A stretch of 64,000 nucleotides of DNA from Maylandia zebra. Its lineage: Eukaryota > Chordata > Actinopteri > Cichliformes > Cichlidae. The stretch is from positions 24,762,878-24,826,877 of the forward strand of contig NC_135174.1 of NCBI RefSeq assembly GCF_041146795.1, given 5' to 3'. Made by a program: the position numbers and the translations under genes. Positions 44,106-54,933 of this stretch are shown here, piece after piece (positions within the stretch are counted from its first letter, which is position 1; every line of letters begins with the position of its first letter). The notes beneath the pieces are model-generated. The model was not told the DNA's origin, ran no database searches, and saw only the letters and a list, made by a program, of their open reading frames with translations.

Positions 44106-44542
44106 TATTTATGAAGTATTAGTTTTCCACACAAGCAACTGAGTAATCATAAAAAAAATCACATAGGTCAGCGTACAGTAAAGGGTTGTGCCCTAGTGGA
44201 AAAGTACCCAGGAATAAGAAAACAATTAACCAAACCAAACCATTAACAATCTGTGGAAATAATTCATGTGTAAATGCACAATACCCAAATTCAGCAGCTA
44301 ACAAATCATTTTAATTGTATAATAGTCTAAATGTAATAAAGTTGGAATGATATTGTTGTAACACATTATATTTTTTTTTTATACCAAAACACAAGCTATT
44401 CCAGTGATAAAATCTGAAACTTTGAATTTATAATAAAAAGCTACTAAAGCTACTCAATGCCATCTAATAAGTTGGATTTTTGTTTAGTTTAAATATTTCA
44501 ATATTGTGTTTGATGCTTTAAACACTTGATGAGTTTAATGCA

Positions 44543-44865
44543 GGATAACTGAACCAACACCACTGAAGTGGAGGAAAATATACCCTTCCCCAATCATCTG
44601 TACCGTCAGGCGTCCCCAGCTTTTACTTCTAAACCTACTTCTCTTCTTCTTCTTCTTCTTCTTCTTCTTCTTCTTCTTCTTCTTCTTCTTCTTCTTCTTC
44701 TTCTTCTTCTTCTTCTTCTTTTAAACAAAATCACTGGATGTAATAAATACATTGACCTTTCCTTTTAAAAATTTCCTGAGCAGTGGTGTAAAAGTATCTG
44801 TTAGGTAGTCTGTGATTGTTCTTCCAGGTTGCAGGATTAACTGGATTTCGAATGCAATTCTCGAA
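44543..44865 (+). pseudogene. Interferon exon-2 and exon-3 relics split by a microsatellite
   Basis: After ATGCAG (44538-44543), the exon-2 equivalent encodes DN, a stop, then TNTTEVEENIPFPNHLYRQA (about 44544-44614). A long (CTT)n tract follows. Then CTTCCAG and GTTGCAGGATTAACTGGATT (about 44828-44850) match the start of exon 3. These are probably parts of the gene whose exon 1 is at 42955, separated by insertions. Confidence 0.75.
44642..44721. repeat. (CTT)n microsatellite
   Basis: About 26 CTT units inside the relic intron 2. Shorter CTT or GAA tracts lie near exon 3 acceptors of several interferons here, which suggests expansion of an existing polypyrimidine tract. Confidence 0.95.
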
Positions 44866-45549
44866 CTCACAAACTAATTTCTCATCATTGCTTAGCACAC
44901 AAACTGACACAGGTTAACGTGACCACACAAGCAGAAGTTTAGATCGACTTTATTTTAAATCAGTATATAATAAAAGGAATAAAAAATGAGTTAATTAAAG
45001 AAACTAAAAACGACGCTTTAAGTAATATAGGATCATAATGTAGTGGAAACGGTAAATAGACCTAACCTGAAATTTCGAGATCTGCTCCAGTGATCTAGAC
45101 GAGTGTGATCTGGCATATTGGTGCAATAAGTCCGTCAGATAAAGAAGAGTTACTCTTCTTAAGGGTTACTTAAGTGTTTAAAAATGAGCTACAAAATTCA
45201 CAAATGCTAATATTTTATTAATTCGTTAATATATGTACCAGTGAATATATGCTCACATTTGCATGACATCAGAACCACCTGCACTGGGGTATTAGTGTTG
45301 TTCATTCCAATATACAGTGAATTGCTTAATCAAATCTACAGGCGATAAATTACTCAGGGTCTTCAAAATGAGAGTTTTTATGCTTTTTTATAGTGGTCAC
45401 AATTCAAGCTAGGCCGTATTTGTCCTGTACCGGTCCAGAAAATTTTGAAAATTGAAATTGTGGGTTTCAGTCAGGGTTACTGATCTCGTGTCTGCCTATA
45501 CAATAGTAGTGTCTTTATTCATTATTTCTCAATTGAGATGAAAACATGG

Positions 45550-45760
45550 GCTAATCTTCCGATTAAGACGTGAAGCAGTTTTCCGTAGGTTACCTGGTTC
45601 ACACAGGGAAGCCACAGGTTCAAGATAAAACAAGGCGAAATGTCACTCATCGGTTCGCGTTACGACACATTCCGCACAGTCATCAAGCCACTTTCAGTTT
45701 CTGAAAGTAAGAACTTCCCTTTTATAGCACACATGGACACTGTGCAATAGACCTGGAGCG
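45550..45760 (-). promoter_or_regulatory. IFN-associated upstream module, copy M7 with ISRE (minus)
   Basis: ACTTTCAGTTTC at 45690-45701 (minus-strand ISRE), followed by TGAAAG, makes a compact palindromic cluster. Other blocks shared with M2: ACAAGGCGAAATGTCACT and AACTTCCCTTTTATAGCAC. It is about 770 bp upstream of IFN-6A in reverse orientation. Confidence 0.6.
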
Positions 45761-46348
45761 TTAGGTAAAAGAAGCAACTGAGTAATTCCAACTGTGAAAA
45801 AAATACATTGTTCGTTGTTCAAACCGAAAACATTGTGTGCTGTGTGAAAAAAGATGCCGAAAAAAGGAAAAAAAAAAAACAAACAAGTAATGCAAATTGA
45901 TGAAATGTGCAGTACCAGCTTTTATTATAAATTACACAGATTTAAGTAAGGTGGCCGTTAATGAAATCTCATTGTATTTAATTATTTTTATTTTCGGGGT
46001 GTAAACTGGCGCTAAAATCGAGATAAATATTCAAGGAAGACGTAATTTTTTTCATATCACAACTTAACTATTTCAGAAACATGTAGAGGTAGCCTAATGG
46101 GGAAAAAATCAGCTGTGAGATGTGTTTCTTGTTTTGTGTTTCACGTATTTAAGTTCATGTATTTATGTTTGGCAGGTAACTCGTAGTGACGTAAATTACT
46201 AAATTAACGAGGGTGATACCTTAGCTTGTTTAAAAACGCTGCCTATCCTCCACTGTGGAATATTTTCTTTGATTTGGATACAAATTCTAATCTGAGATTT
46301 CCGACATTACAGCCTGTTGTACGTTGAGGCCTCAACCCGCTCACCTGC

Positions 46349-46394
46349 GGGTTTCCCAGGTATGGAAAATGAAATATGTTCGCTCTGCTATAAA
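46349..46394 (+). promoter_or_regulatory. IFN-6A proximal promoter: NF-kB-like, ISRE, TATA
   Basis: GGGTTTCCC (46349-46357; GGGAAACCC on the other strand, one base short of the NF-kB consensus), GAAAATGAAA (46365-46374) and TATAAA (46389-46394) are packed into 46 bp, about 75 bp before the start codon. The order recalls the PRDII, PRDI/III and TATA arrangement of mammalian IFNB. Confidence 0.75.
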
Positions 46395-46468
46395 TGCAGC
46401 GCTGCAGGTCTGCTCCATCAGACATCCGAGAGTTTGCTTCATACAAAGGAAGTTTATACCTTTAAAAA

Positions 46469-47467
46469 ATGATGAACAGGATTCTCTTTGCTTGCCTGTT
46501 TCTCGCTCTGTCCACTGAAAGCTCCTCGCTAAGCTGCAGATGGATGGATCATAAATTCAGACAGCACAACGAAGAAACTCTGAATCTAATTGATACCATG
46601 GTGAGTGTTTAATGCTTTAATATTAGTTAATTTGTTATTTTTCGTGAAAGAATTATTTCACTTGAGCATCTGATGACTAAAACATTCAATGTGTTTCAGG
46701 CTAAAAACTCCACTAACACCACTGAAGTGGAGGTCACTGTGGCCTTCCCTAATCACCTGTACCACCAGGTGTCCAAATCATCAGTAAGTGAACCTCAGCT
46801 TTTGCCTATTTATAGAAAAAAACATAATTTTCCCTTAGGACAGATTAATTTTGTCTTTTAAATCCACTCTTATTATTATTGAAGCATTTCTAAAGTGGTC
46901 TGTATTTGATCTTCTTCTTCTTCCAGGCTGAGGATAAACTGGCTTTCACAGTTCAGATTCTGGAGGAGGTGGCTGCCCTGTTTGAGGAGGATCACAGCTC
47001 TGCATCATGGGAGGACAGCACAGTGAGGAACTTGCTCAATATTGTCAACAAACAGGCTGAAGAGCTTCACTCCTGTGTAAGTTCACTTTCAGTTAGGTTT
47101 TTATTACATTCGAATATGATACTTTACATGACATGACATATTCTTAATTGTCATTTTGCTTGTAATTAAATTAGATTGGGAGCCACAGTCACAAGAAGAA
47201 AACCACAAAGCTGCACATGTACTTTAAGAGACTCTCACATCATATCCTAAAGGAAATGGTAAGATCACATCATTCTCATTAATTTGGGTTTTAGATCAAC
47301 CTTAAAGTAAATAGATATAATAACTTGTTTCAATAACAATAAGAATATTAATATTGGTATTTCTGTAGGGTCACAGTGCTGAAGCCTGGGAGGTGATCAG
47401 GAAAGAAGCCAAAGCCCATCTAATGAGAGCAGAACAGCTGGCTTCATCTCTGCACACGGCCCAATAA
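46469..47467 (+). CDS. IFN-6A: type I interferon, two-cysteine (IFNd-like), intact
   Basis: Exons: 46469-46600, 46700-46783, 46927-47076, 47175-47258 and 47369-47467, all phase 0 with GT-AG, giving 182 residues. It starts MMNRILFACLFLALSTE with a signal peptide, then C23 (SCRWMDHKFRQ) and C122 (ELHSC). Exon 2 has NST and NTT sequons. Exon 3 is EDKLAFTVQILEEVAALFEE. Exon 5 ends HTAQ and TAA. A second ATG (46472) follows directly; either could start. The stop region reads CCAATAAAAC, so an AATAAA overlaps the stop codon. Exon 3, intron 3 and exon 4 are nearly identical to IFN-3 and IFN-6B. It is convergent with IFN-7A. A secreted antiviral cytokine role is inferred from the family. Confidence 0.92.
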
Positions 47468-47517
47468 AACCTGTCTCTTGTCATGTCTGTAATGACGGCT
47501 GTGTTCATTTAATTGCT

Positions 47518-47677
47518 TGTCTATTTATTTTATTTATTTATTTATTTATTTAGTTACTTGGTTATTTGTATATTTTTGTTTTGATTGTTTTTCTATGCTG
47601 ATGAAGATTTAGGAATATTTTTTTATCTTTATAATGAGCAAAATGAAAATTTTGTAAAATATATTTTGCCAAATAAA
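47518..47677 (+). promoter_or_regulatory. IFN-6A 3' UTR: AU-rich element and poly(A) signal
   Basis: Overlapping ATTTA pentamers at about 47522-47553 form a class II-like AU-rich element, typical of short-lived cytokine mRNAs. AATAAA at 47672-47677 with T-rich DNA after it is the likely poly(A) signal. The AATAAA overlapping the stop codon is an alternative. Confidence 0.6.
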
Positions 47678-48397
47678 AGAATCTATCTTCTTACAAAGTG
47701 AATTTATTGTTTATATTACTTTTTAATATCAAAATGGTGAACTTGTAAGTTCCTTTAACCAGATTTCGATTGCAATTAAACTAAAAAATGAAAAACAAAA
47801 CTCCACAGTGCTTGGAAGTTCACGAAAGTGGAATGAAAGTGTTCTTTAATGGGTTAAAAGGAAAGCCCATAATATAAGATGTAACTCTTCTGTCACTTAA
47901 TCAATAAATTGACACGATTAAGACAGTTATTTCATGATGAAATAAAAAAAAACGTGGGTAATGTTTTTCCAGCCTTTCTGTTTTACATTGATCCAGTTTG
48001 GGCCAAATTTTAACTGATGGCCTCACATTTGGAATATTTTGACATAGAGAGGAGTTCATGGTCTCCTCAGGGACTACAAGTTGTTCACGTCTTATGGCTG
48101 CAAAACAAGTCCTCTTGTATCTGTGCTAAAATACTTAATTTCAGATGTGGTGCTGTGAAGTTTACTTTTTGTTAAATAATTATAAATACTGTCGTCTAAG
48201 CTTCCACTTAAATTATTTTACAACCTGAAAATGACCAAATTATTTATTTATTCTTTTATTTATTTTTAATGCTCGAATATGGAAAAACTTAGAATTGAAG
48301 AAGTATGTACCATTTTTCAGTTCTTTTATGCATGATATAGGTATATTTGTATAGGCATTGTGCTCATGTACTGCATCAGTCTAACTTTTACTTTGTG

Positions 48398-48660
48398 TGG
48401 GGTGGCTGAGGCTCAGGTGGTAGAACAGATCAGCTACTGATCGGAAGGTTGGTGGTTCGATCCTTGGCTTCCCCAGTCTGGATGCCTTGGGCAAGTTGCA
48501 TTCATCGGAGTATGAATGTGTGTGAATGTAGTTTAGGTTGCACTTGAAGTGCTTGTATGAGTGGGTGTGAATGGGTGAATGAGGCATGTTGTATAGAGCG
48601 CTTTGAGTACCCCGGGAGAGTAGAAAAGTGCTATATAAGAATCAGTCCATTTACCAGATC
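48398..48660 (+). mobile_element. tRNA-derived SINE, copy A
   Basis: The head has tRNA-like promoter boxes (GGCTCAGGTGGTAGAAC, GGTTCGATCC). The tail is the common fish SINE/LINE 3' end (GCGCTTTGAGTACC, AAAAGTGCTATATAAGAATC, CCATTTACCA). Copy B at 58890 has extra bases (ATACTAACCCTGAG) that copy A lacks. Not a functional tRNA gene. Confidence 0.75.
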
Positions 48661-48661
48661 A

Positions 48662-49430
48662 GGGGTGGTACCTCTGAGGTGGCAGTTAGTCGAACCTTGG
48701 ACAATGCAGTTTACATCCTGATGGTGGAACACTGGACCAGCTCTTTATCCTCTTGAGGATACTTGAGGGTGCATGGGAGTTTGTCCAACCAGTCTACATG
48801 GGCTTTGTGGACCCGGAGAAGGCACTCGACCATGTCCGTCAGAGTGTCTTGTGGAAGGTACTTCAGGAGTATGGGCTGTTTGGCCCATTGCTATGGACCA
48901 CTCAATTCTCATACAACCATTTCAGGAGCTTGGTCCGCATAGCCAGCAATGAGCAATAAGTCAGACTGGTTTCCGGTGGGTGATGGATTCCACCAGGGCC
49001 GCCCTTGTCACCGGTTCTGTTCATAATTTGTATTTAGAGAATTTCTAGGTGTAGCCAAGTGGCAGAAGGCTCAGATGTTCTCTGAATCTCAGCTCTGCAT
49101 TTCGTATATGATGTTGTTCTATTGCCTTCATCGGCTGATGACCTCCAGCTCGCACTGGAATGCTGCACAGCCAAATGTAATGAAGTGAATGAGAATAGCA
49201 CCTCCAAATCTAAGGCCATGGTGCTCAGCCAGAAAAGGGTGGACTGTCCACTCGTGATCAGGGATGAGTTTGTGCCCCGAGTGGAGGAGTTTAAGTATCT
49301 TGGGGCCCTGTTCACGAGTGATGGGAGAAGGGAGAAGGACATTGACAGACAGATCAGTGCTGCGGCTGCTGTACTGGTCCATCAGGGTGAAGAGAGAGCT
49401 GAGTGTAAAGGCAAAGCTCTCAGTTTACTC
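48662..49430 (+). mobile_element. Non-LTR LINE reverse-transcriptase fragment, copy A
   Basis: Translated pieces are FVDPEKALDHVRQSVLWKVL (reverse-transcriptase core), a QGCPLSPVLF-like region (CAGGGCCGCCCTTGTCACCG) and the later SKAMVLSQKRVDCPLV, VEEFKYLGALFTSDGR. They run in different frames with stops between, so the enzyme is dead. It resembles the abundant fish LINEs of the CR1/L2/Rex1 group; exact clade not assigned. It fills the space between the convergent genes IFN-6A and IFN-7A. Confidence 0.75.
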
Positions 49431-49942
49431 GTCATACTTTATAAACCAAAAGAAACCAAACCAAAGAAAGTCTCTAAAGTGGTCTTGGTGCTCATACTCA
49501 CTCCACATGAGGTATCAGTACTTCTACTTTCTATGTTGTAAGAGCTTTTGTGAAGAATCAAAACAATCTTTCTATATAAATCTGGACAATGTGTCTAATG
49601 TTTGATTGCACTCATTAAAAATAAGTGCATAACCCTTATTCTTAATATTTCAGGAACAGAAAAGTCAACAATTTCAATTTGTGTGATAAGAAAATATTTA
49701 TTGACTTTAACATATCAAATAATATGTCTAGTTTACTTTATGGAAAATTTTCAGAAATCTAATAAATAAATGAATAAATAATACAAAAATAAATACTAGT
49801 GTCAATATTATGAATACAATAAATAAATTAAACCAATTAAGAAATACAAATACATTTTAAAAATTTATCCGAAAGACGAGTTTTAGTGGGCATTTCCCAG
49901 AGACTTAACCAGGGATGCGCATTGACTCAGATGGTCTTCTGT

Positions 49943-50055
49943 AAATATATTTTACAAAATTTTCATTTTGCTCATTATAAAGATAAAAAATATTCCTAAA
50001 TCTTCATCAGCATAGAAAAACAATCAAAACAAAAATATACAAATAACCAAGTAAC

Positions 50056-50086
<31 letters not shown>

Positions 50087-50215
50087 AATAAATAGACAAG
50101 CAATTAAATTAACACAGCCGTCATTACAGACATGACAAGAGACAGGTTTTATTGGGCCGTGTGCAGAGATGAAGCCAGCTGTTCTGCTCTCATTAGATGG
50201 GCTTTGGCTTCTTTC
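49943..50215 (-). repeat. Inverted copy of the IFN-6 3' end inside IFN-7A
   Basis: This tract is the complement of about 47400-47665 (IFN-6A last-exon coding end, stop, AU-rich element and 3' UTR). It replaces a few bases found in copy B at about 60465. On its left, 49880-49940 still carries the original IFN-7 exon-5 end, now outside the coding frame. The tract matches IFN-6A at GAAAGAAGCC but IFN-6B at GTGTTAATTT, so the donor may predate the duplication or have been a third copy. Confidence 0.88.
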
Positions 50216-51459
50216 CTGATCGTCTCCCAGGCTTCAGCACTGTAACCCTACAGACAAAACAATATTATCATTATTAAAATACCAGCGGTGTAAAATCTGT
50301 CATATTGAAATACAGGTTTAGTAAAAATAATGCAGACTTACATTGGCCTTTAGGATTTCATTTGAGAGACTCGTGAAATGCGTCAGCTGTGTCGTGTTGC
50401 TGTGGCTTCCAACCTAAATAACCCACAAGGAAAGAACAAAATATATTTGAATACATCATTCACCACTTTAACTTATTCACATTTGTCAGAGACTGATAAA
50501 ATATATATAATAGAGACTGAATTCATTGTAAAATTTAAAAAAAAAATGCAATATCATTGTTCATTGTAATGAAAGTGAGCTTACACAGGAGTTAAGCTCT
50601 TCAGCCATTTTGTCGACAATACTGAGAAAGTTCTCCACTGTGTTCTTCTCCCATGGTGCAGAACTGCGATCCTTCTCAACCAGGGCAAACAGCTCCTTCA
50701 GAATCTGAACTATGAAAGCCAGTTTATCCTCATCCTAGAAGAAGAAGAAGATGAAGATGAAGAAGAAGAGATCACTATAGGAATACTTCTTTAAAACTTC
50801 AAGATGAATAGTCAAAGAACAAGAATTCACACAGCTATGAGAAATTTCCCAGGGACCGAAAATCTTTGTTTGCACAGGAACAAATGTTTGAAAATAACAT
50901 TGTTGTGTTTTGTCTTTGAATTATACATTTTTATGGACAGGAGTTATGACAGAGTCGTGATAAGAGACAACTCCCTTGGCTCTGTGGGAGAGAATCCCTT
51001 TGACCCTTTCATAGCTGAACAGTCTATATATAGGTAAAGACAAACTTTTGTGGATTTGCAATCACTCCATTCTTTCATTAAAAAAGAAACAACTTTATGT
51101 AAAAAGCTGGGGATGACTTACTGTTGCTTTGGACTTCTGGTGATACAGTTGATTAGGGAAAGCCACTGTGTGCTCAATTTCAGCATCCTTAGTGGTGTTA
51201 GTAATCTGCATCACACACAAAACACGCACACACATCATATCCATGGAACTAATCAAACTATTTAAATCAATACCATGTTAAACATTATGCAAAGAAGTGC
51301 ACTCACCATCATATCAAGGAAACCCAAAGCTCTCTTGTTGTACACATGGAATTGATGTTTTATGTCGTCTCGATCATTTACAATCCATTTGCAACCTAGC
51401 AAAGAGCCCGTACTGTACATCCCGAGAAACAGGCAAGCGATGAAAATCCTGCTGATCAT
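50149..51459 (-). CDS. IFN-7A: diverged type I interferon with exchanged C-terminus
   Basis: Minus-strand exons: 51459-51307, 51205-51122, 50734-50585, 50413-50342 and 50247-50149, giving 185 residues with phase-0 GT-AG junctions. It belongs to a subgroup distinct from IFN-1/3/6: the signal peptide MISRIFIACLFLGMYSTGSL precedes C23 (GCKWIVNDRDDIKHQF), and exon 1 is 51 codons rather than 44. Exon 2 is ITNTTKDAEIEHTVAFPNQL. Exon 3 is unusually changed (ILKELFALVEKDRSSAPWEK) and exon 4 is short (24 codons, VGSHSNTTQLTHFTSLSNEI). The last exon starts GYSAEAWETIRKEAKAHL and ends HTAQ, the IFN-6 ending, acquired through the inverted tract at 49943-50215. The frame is open and splice sites are normal, but activity is uncertain. 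Confidence 0.82.
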
Positions 51460-51544
51460 TTTTGAAAAATGTAGAAATTTCCTTAGTGTGAAGCAAATTC
51501 TCAGGTCTCCTGGTGTTCTGATGGAGCAAACCTCAGGCGCTTCA

Positions 51545-51582
51545 TTTATAGCAAAGCCCAAGGACACACCTATTTCATTTTC
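51545..51582 (-). promoter_or_regulatory. IFN-7A proximal promoter (TATA and ISRE)
   Basis: On the minus strand TATAAA (51550-51545) with GAAAATGAAA (51582-51573) about 22 bp further upstream. No NF-kB-like site was seen next to them. Confidence 0.7.
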
Positions 51583-53037
51583 TAATCAGCTGGATAATCG
51601 TCTCAAAAGTAAAAACATAGCAGATTTATGTCATCCTTTTAAGATTTAATATCTGTTCTTTCATTTATAGAGAGTGCAAGATTTCGTTTTCTAACTCTAT
51701 CAAGTAGAAACTAGAAAAACGTGAACCAGAAAAAAGATTTGTCATTATTTTTTTTAGCTTGTGTTTGTGTTTTTTTTTTGTTGTTGTTGTTGTTTTATGA
51801 TAATTGTGTCATATAAAGACAGTGTTGTACAAAAATTGGCTATGATATAACAAAAACTGAGGCAGCAGCACCATGAGATGACGTCAAGTTACCACATAAA
51901 AGCATAAAAACACAAATCTCCACCTCTATGTCAATCTCTTAATACTTGCGATTAACATGAAACCTTTAGGCGATTTTAAAGTAAACGTAGAACAACAGTC
52001 GTTTAATTAGTTTAATTAGTTTAATTAGTTCAATTAGTTTAAATGTAATTTAATTACTGTCAAGTAAAAGTTTATTTATCCAAAATCTGTTTTTACTTCT
52101 TGATTTTAATCTTGGAAAATTGAAGATAGGAGATTTACAGCAATGTTTTTCAGGGAGTCTTTACTTTCTTGGCAGTTTGCAAGACATTAAGGTAGCTAAA
52201 ATTTAAAAAAAAAAATAGTTTTAGTTTTTTAACCTTCAGCTGGTTTCAAGTAAACCTCGGATAATGGTCGTTTAATATATGTGTATTTTAATTACCGTCA
52301 TGTAAAAGTATATTCATCTCAATTCTTTCTTACATTATTTTATCTTGGAAAATTGAAGGTTGGAGATTTACAGTAATTATTTTCAGGCAGTAGTATTCAC
52401 CTTCTTTGCGGGTTGCAAGCAGTAGCGGTTTTTGATATCAGCATCGTGGTGGGGGGCGGATTCACGGGCATCGGCAAATATAAATAAATAAATAAATTGC
52501 TCGTACTCATGCTGCCCAGACATCAGCCAGCGCGTATTGGGAATGGCATAGGCACCATCGGTTTTCTATCGCCCATTTGCTGGGAGTAAGGGCGCCCTCC
52601 GTTTGCGAGGTGCGCCTGCTTCTTGTGGCACAGGGAGGAGAGGGCGGGGCGGCGGGGGATTCTTTGGCTGGTTGGATAGCATCTAATAATCAACTCGCAA
52701 AATAAAACAATAAAAAAACCAACAAACACCAAACACGAGACATCATGATACTGACTTAGAATTTGCACCGATGTTTTTTCGAAATTCTATACGCGAAAAG
52801 TGAGCGCGAGAGCCCTCGGTGCGCCTGCTTGCTGCTGAAGTCAAAGTAAACTTTATTGTCATCTCCGCTATATACAGTCCAGTATATAGGGAGACGAAAC
52901 GCCGAGCCTCCAGTTACAGCAGTGCAAGTAAACGAACAACAAATATAAGAAGAGTAAGAAAATAAATACACACTTTAGGACTCGGGGTAAAGGGATCAAT
53001 AACAACTTAAAATTTATAATTTACAGTTTGATGATCT

Positions 53038-54212
53038 GTCTGTGAAGGTTCTCAGTCATCCAGGTCATCGTAGTCAAAGGAGCTTGCAAAGAAAAGCGTC
53101 TGGACTTCTTTAAGTTACTTGAAGACGTTTCACCTCTCATCCGAGAAGCTTCTTCAGTTCTAAGGTCAAATGGTGGAGAGTCCCAGATATAAACCCCCCA
53201 CAGAGGGACAAAAGGACCCCCTGATGATCCTCTAATCGCCTGAGCCAAGGTGGGAAACTGGGTGTGGGTCCCAATCAGCCAGAGTTTCGGGTGAGTTCAT
53301 TGTGAAACCTGGCCCCACCTTATCATGCGAATTCCTGAGGTCAGATGGCCCAGGATGTGAGTGGGCGTTAAGGCGTCTGGGAAGGGATCTCAAAACTGGA
53401 TTATAGATGGCAGAGAGTTGGTGTCGTAAACCACCGCCTCTGTTCAAAGATGGTCGCTCACAGTGGACATAGATGGCTTCTTTCACTCCTCTTTCAAACC
53501 ATCTGTCTTCTCTGTCCAAAATGTGAACATTGGCATCCTCGAAAGAGTGTCCTTTATCCCTAAGATGCAGATGGACTGCTGAGTCTTGTCCTGTGGAGGT
53601 GGCTCTTCTGTGTTGTACCATGCGCTTGTGAAGTGGCTGTTTGGTCTCTCCAATGTAGAGGTCTGGGCATTCCTCGCTGCACTGTACAGCATACACCACA
53701 TTGTTAAGTCTGTGTTTTGGCGTTTTGTCTTTCGGGTGAACCAGTTTTTGTCTGAGCGTGTTGCTGGGTCTGAAATACACTGGGATGTCGTGCTTGGAGA
53801 AAACTCTCCTGAGTTTTTCTGATACACCGGCTACATAGGGGATGACAATGTTGTTGCGTCTGTCTTTCTTATCCTCCCTCGCTGGTGTCTGATCTTCTTT
53901 TCTGTGCCTCTTTGCTGACTTTAAGAACGCCCAGTTAGGATAGCCGCACGTTTTGAGTGCTTCCTTTACATGTGTGTGTTCCTTCTTTTTTCCTTCAGGC
54001 TTAGAGGGAACATGTTCTGCCCGGTGGTGTAGGGTCCTAATTACTCCAAGTTTGTGTTCCAGAGGGTGATGGGAGTCGAACAGGAGGTACTGGTCCGTGT
54101 GTGTGGGCTTCTGGTAAACTTCGATGTTGAGGTTGCCATTCTCTTCAATGTGCACAGCGCAGTCCAGGAAAGGCAAACAGTTATCCTTTGTGTCTTCCCT
54201 GGTGAACTTTGA
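53038..54212 (-). mobile_element. Penelope-like element with GIY-YIG endonuclease frame
   Basis: The minus-strand frame 54176-53232 (314 codons) begins inside the reverse-transcriptase C-terminal part (FLDCAVHIEENGNLNIEVYQ). It then has a Cys-containing GIY-YIG nuclease motif (VVYAVQCSEECPDLYIGETK), followed by HLRDKGHSFEDANVHILDRE. AGTTTGATGATCT flanks both sides (53025-53037 and 54213-54225), read as a target duplication. The element is 5' truncated to about 1.2 kb, with the surviving frame open. It is nested in the hAT element. Confidence 0.88.
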
Positions 54213-54759
54213 AGTTTGATGATCTCACACACAGCCTGTCGACAGGGGAGGGGGGCCGGCTGCTTCCAAATAGAGCACATTTCATTCATAAAGATGTAAA
54301 TCCAAGCCCATATGTATTCATGATTTGAATCCTGGGTTGTGTGAAATCCCAGAAATACACCTTAGACAAAGTGAATCTGTGAACTAGGTGTAGGTCTATT
54401 AGGTTATATTGTGGCGATCGTTGAGTTGGGGAATTTGTGTTCATACTGGAGTGCAAAATTAAAACCAATGGAAGATGGACAAGAACAGTTCAAAGCCATC
54501 AGGTGCTCGGTTTAGAAAAAATAGAAAAGAAGAGGAGGAGAAACGAGCAAAAGATACAGGTAAGCAGATGTGTCATTGGATAATGGCAGGTCATCCTGAA
54601 ACAATCAGAATCAGAATACTTCATTCCCTAAGGAAATAATGTGGGTTACAGTTGCTCCAAAGAGAAATGGTAAAAATAGTCCTGTTCTCATTGTATGACG
54701 AATTATGATGGCTGTTTGGTCGCCGTTTGCATACAATGCATACTCTCTCTCTCTTCATA

Positions 54760-54763
<4 letters not shown>

Positions 54764-54812
<49 letters not shown>

Positions 54813-54885
54813 CTCTGGCGAAATTCAGTATGGTTCCGTCCAACAGTTTTATGTTACTGTACAATTCCTAATATGTTTTGTGTGT

Positions 54886-54933
<48 letters not shown>
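54764..54933. repeat. (TG)n tracts and a G-run of about 34
   Basis: (TG)n at 54764-54810 and 54879-54900, the second running directly into about 34 consecutive G (54900-54933). Z-DNA- and G-quadruplex-prone, and likely length-variable or mis-assembled. The glycine- and cysteine/valine-rich frames across it are by-products. Confidence 0.92.

Noticed and set aside
44568-44768. Poly-leucine protein
   Set aside because: A (CTT)n microsatellite between interferon exon relics.
48398-48480. tRNA gene
   Set aside because: A-box and B-box-like sequences belong to a SINE head; the cloverleaf is incomplete and a SINE tail follows.
49034-49382. Minus-strand open frames over the LINE
   Set aside because: Shadows of the plus-strand reverse-transcriptase fragment.
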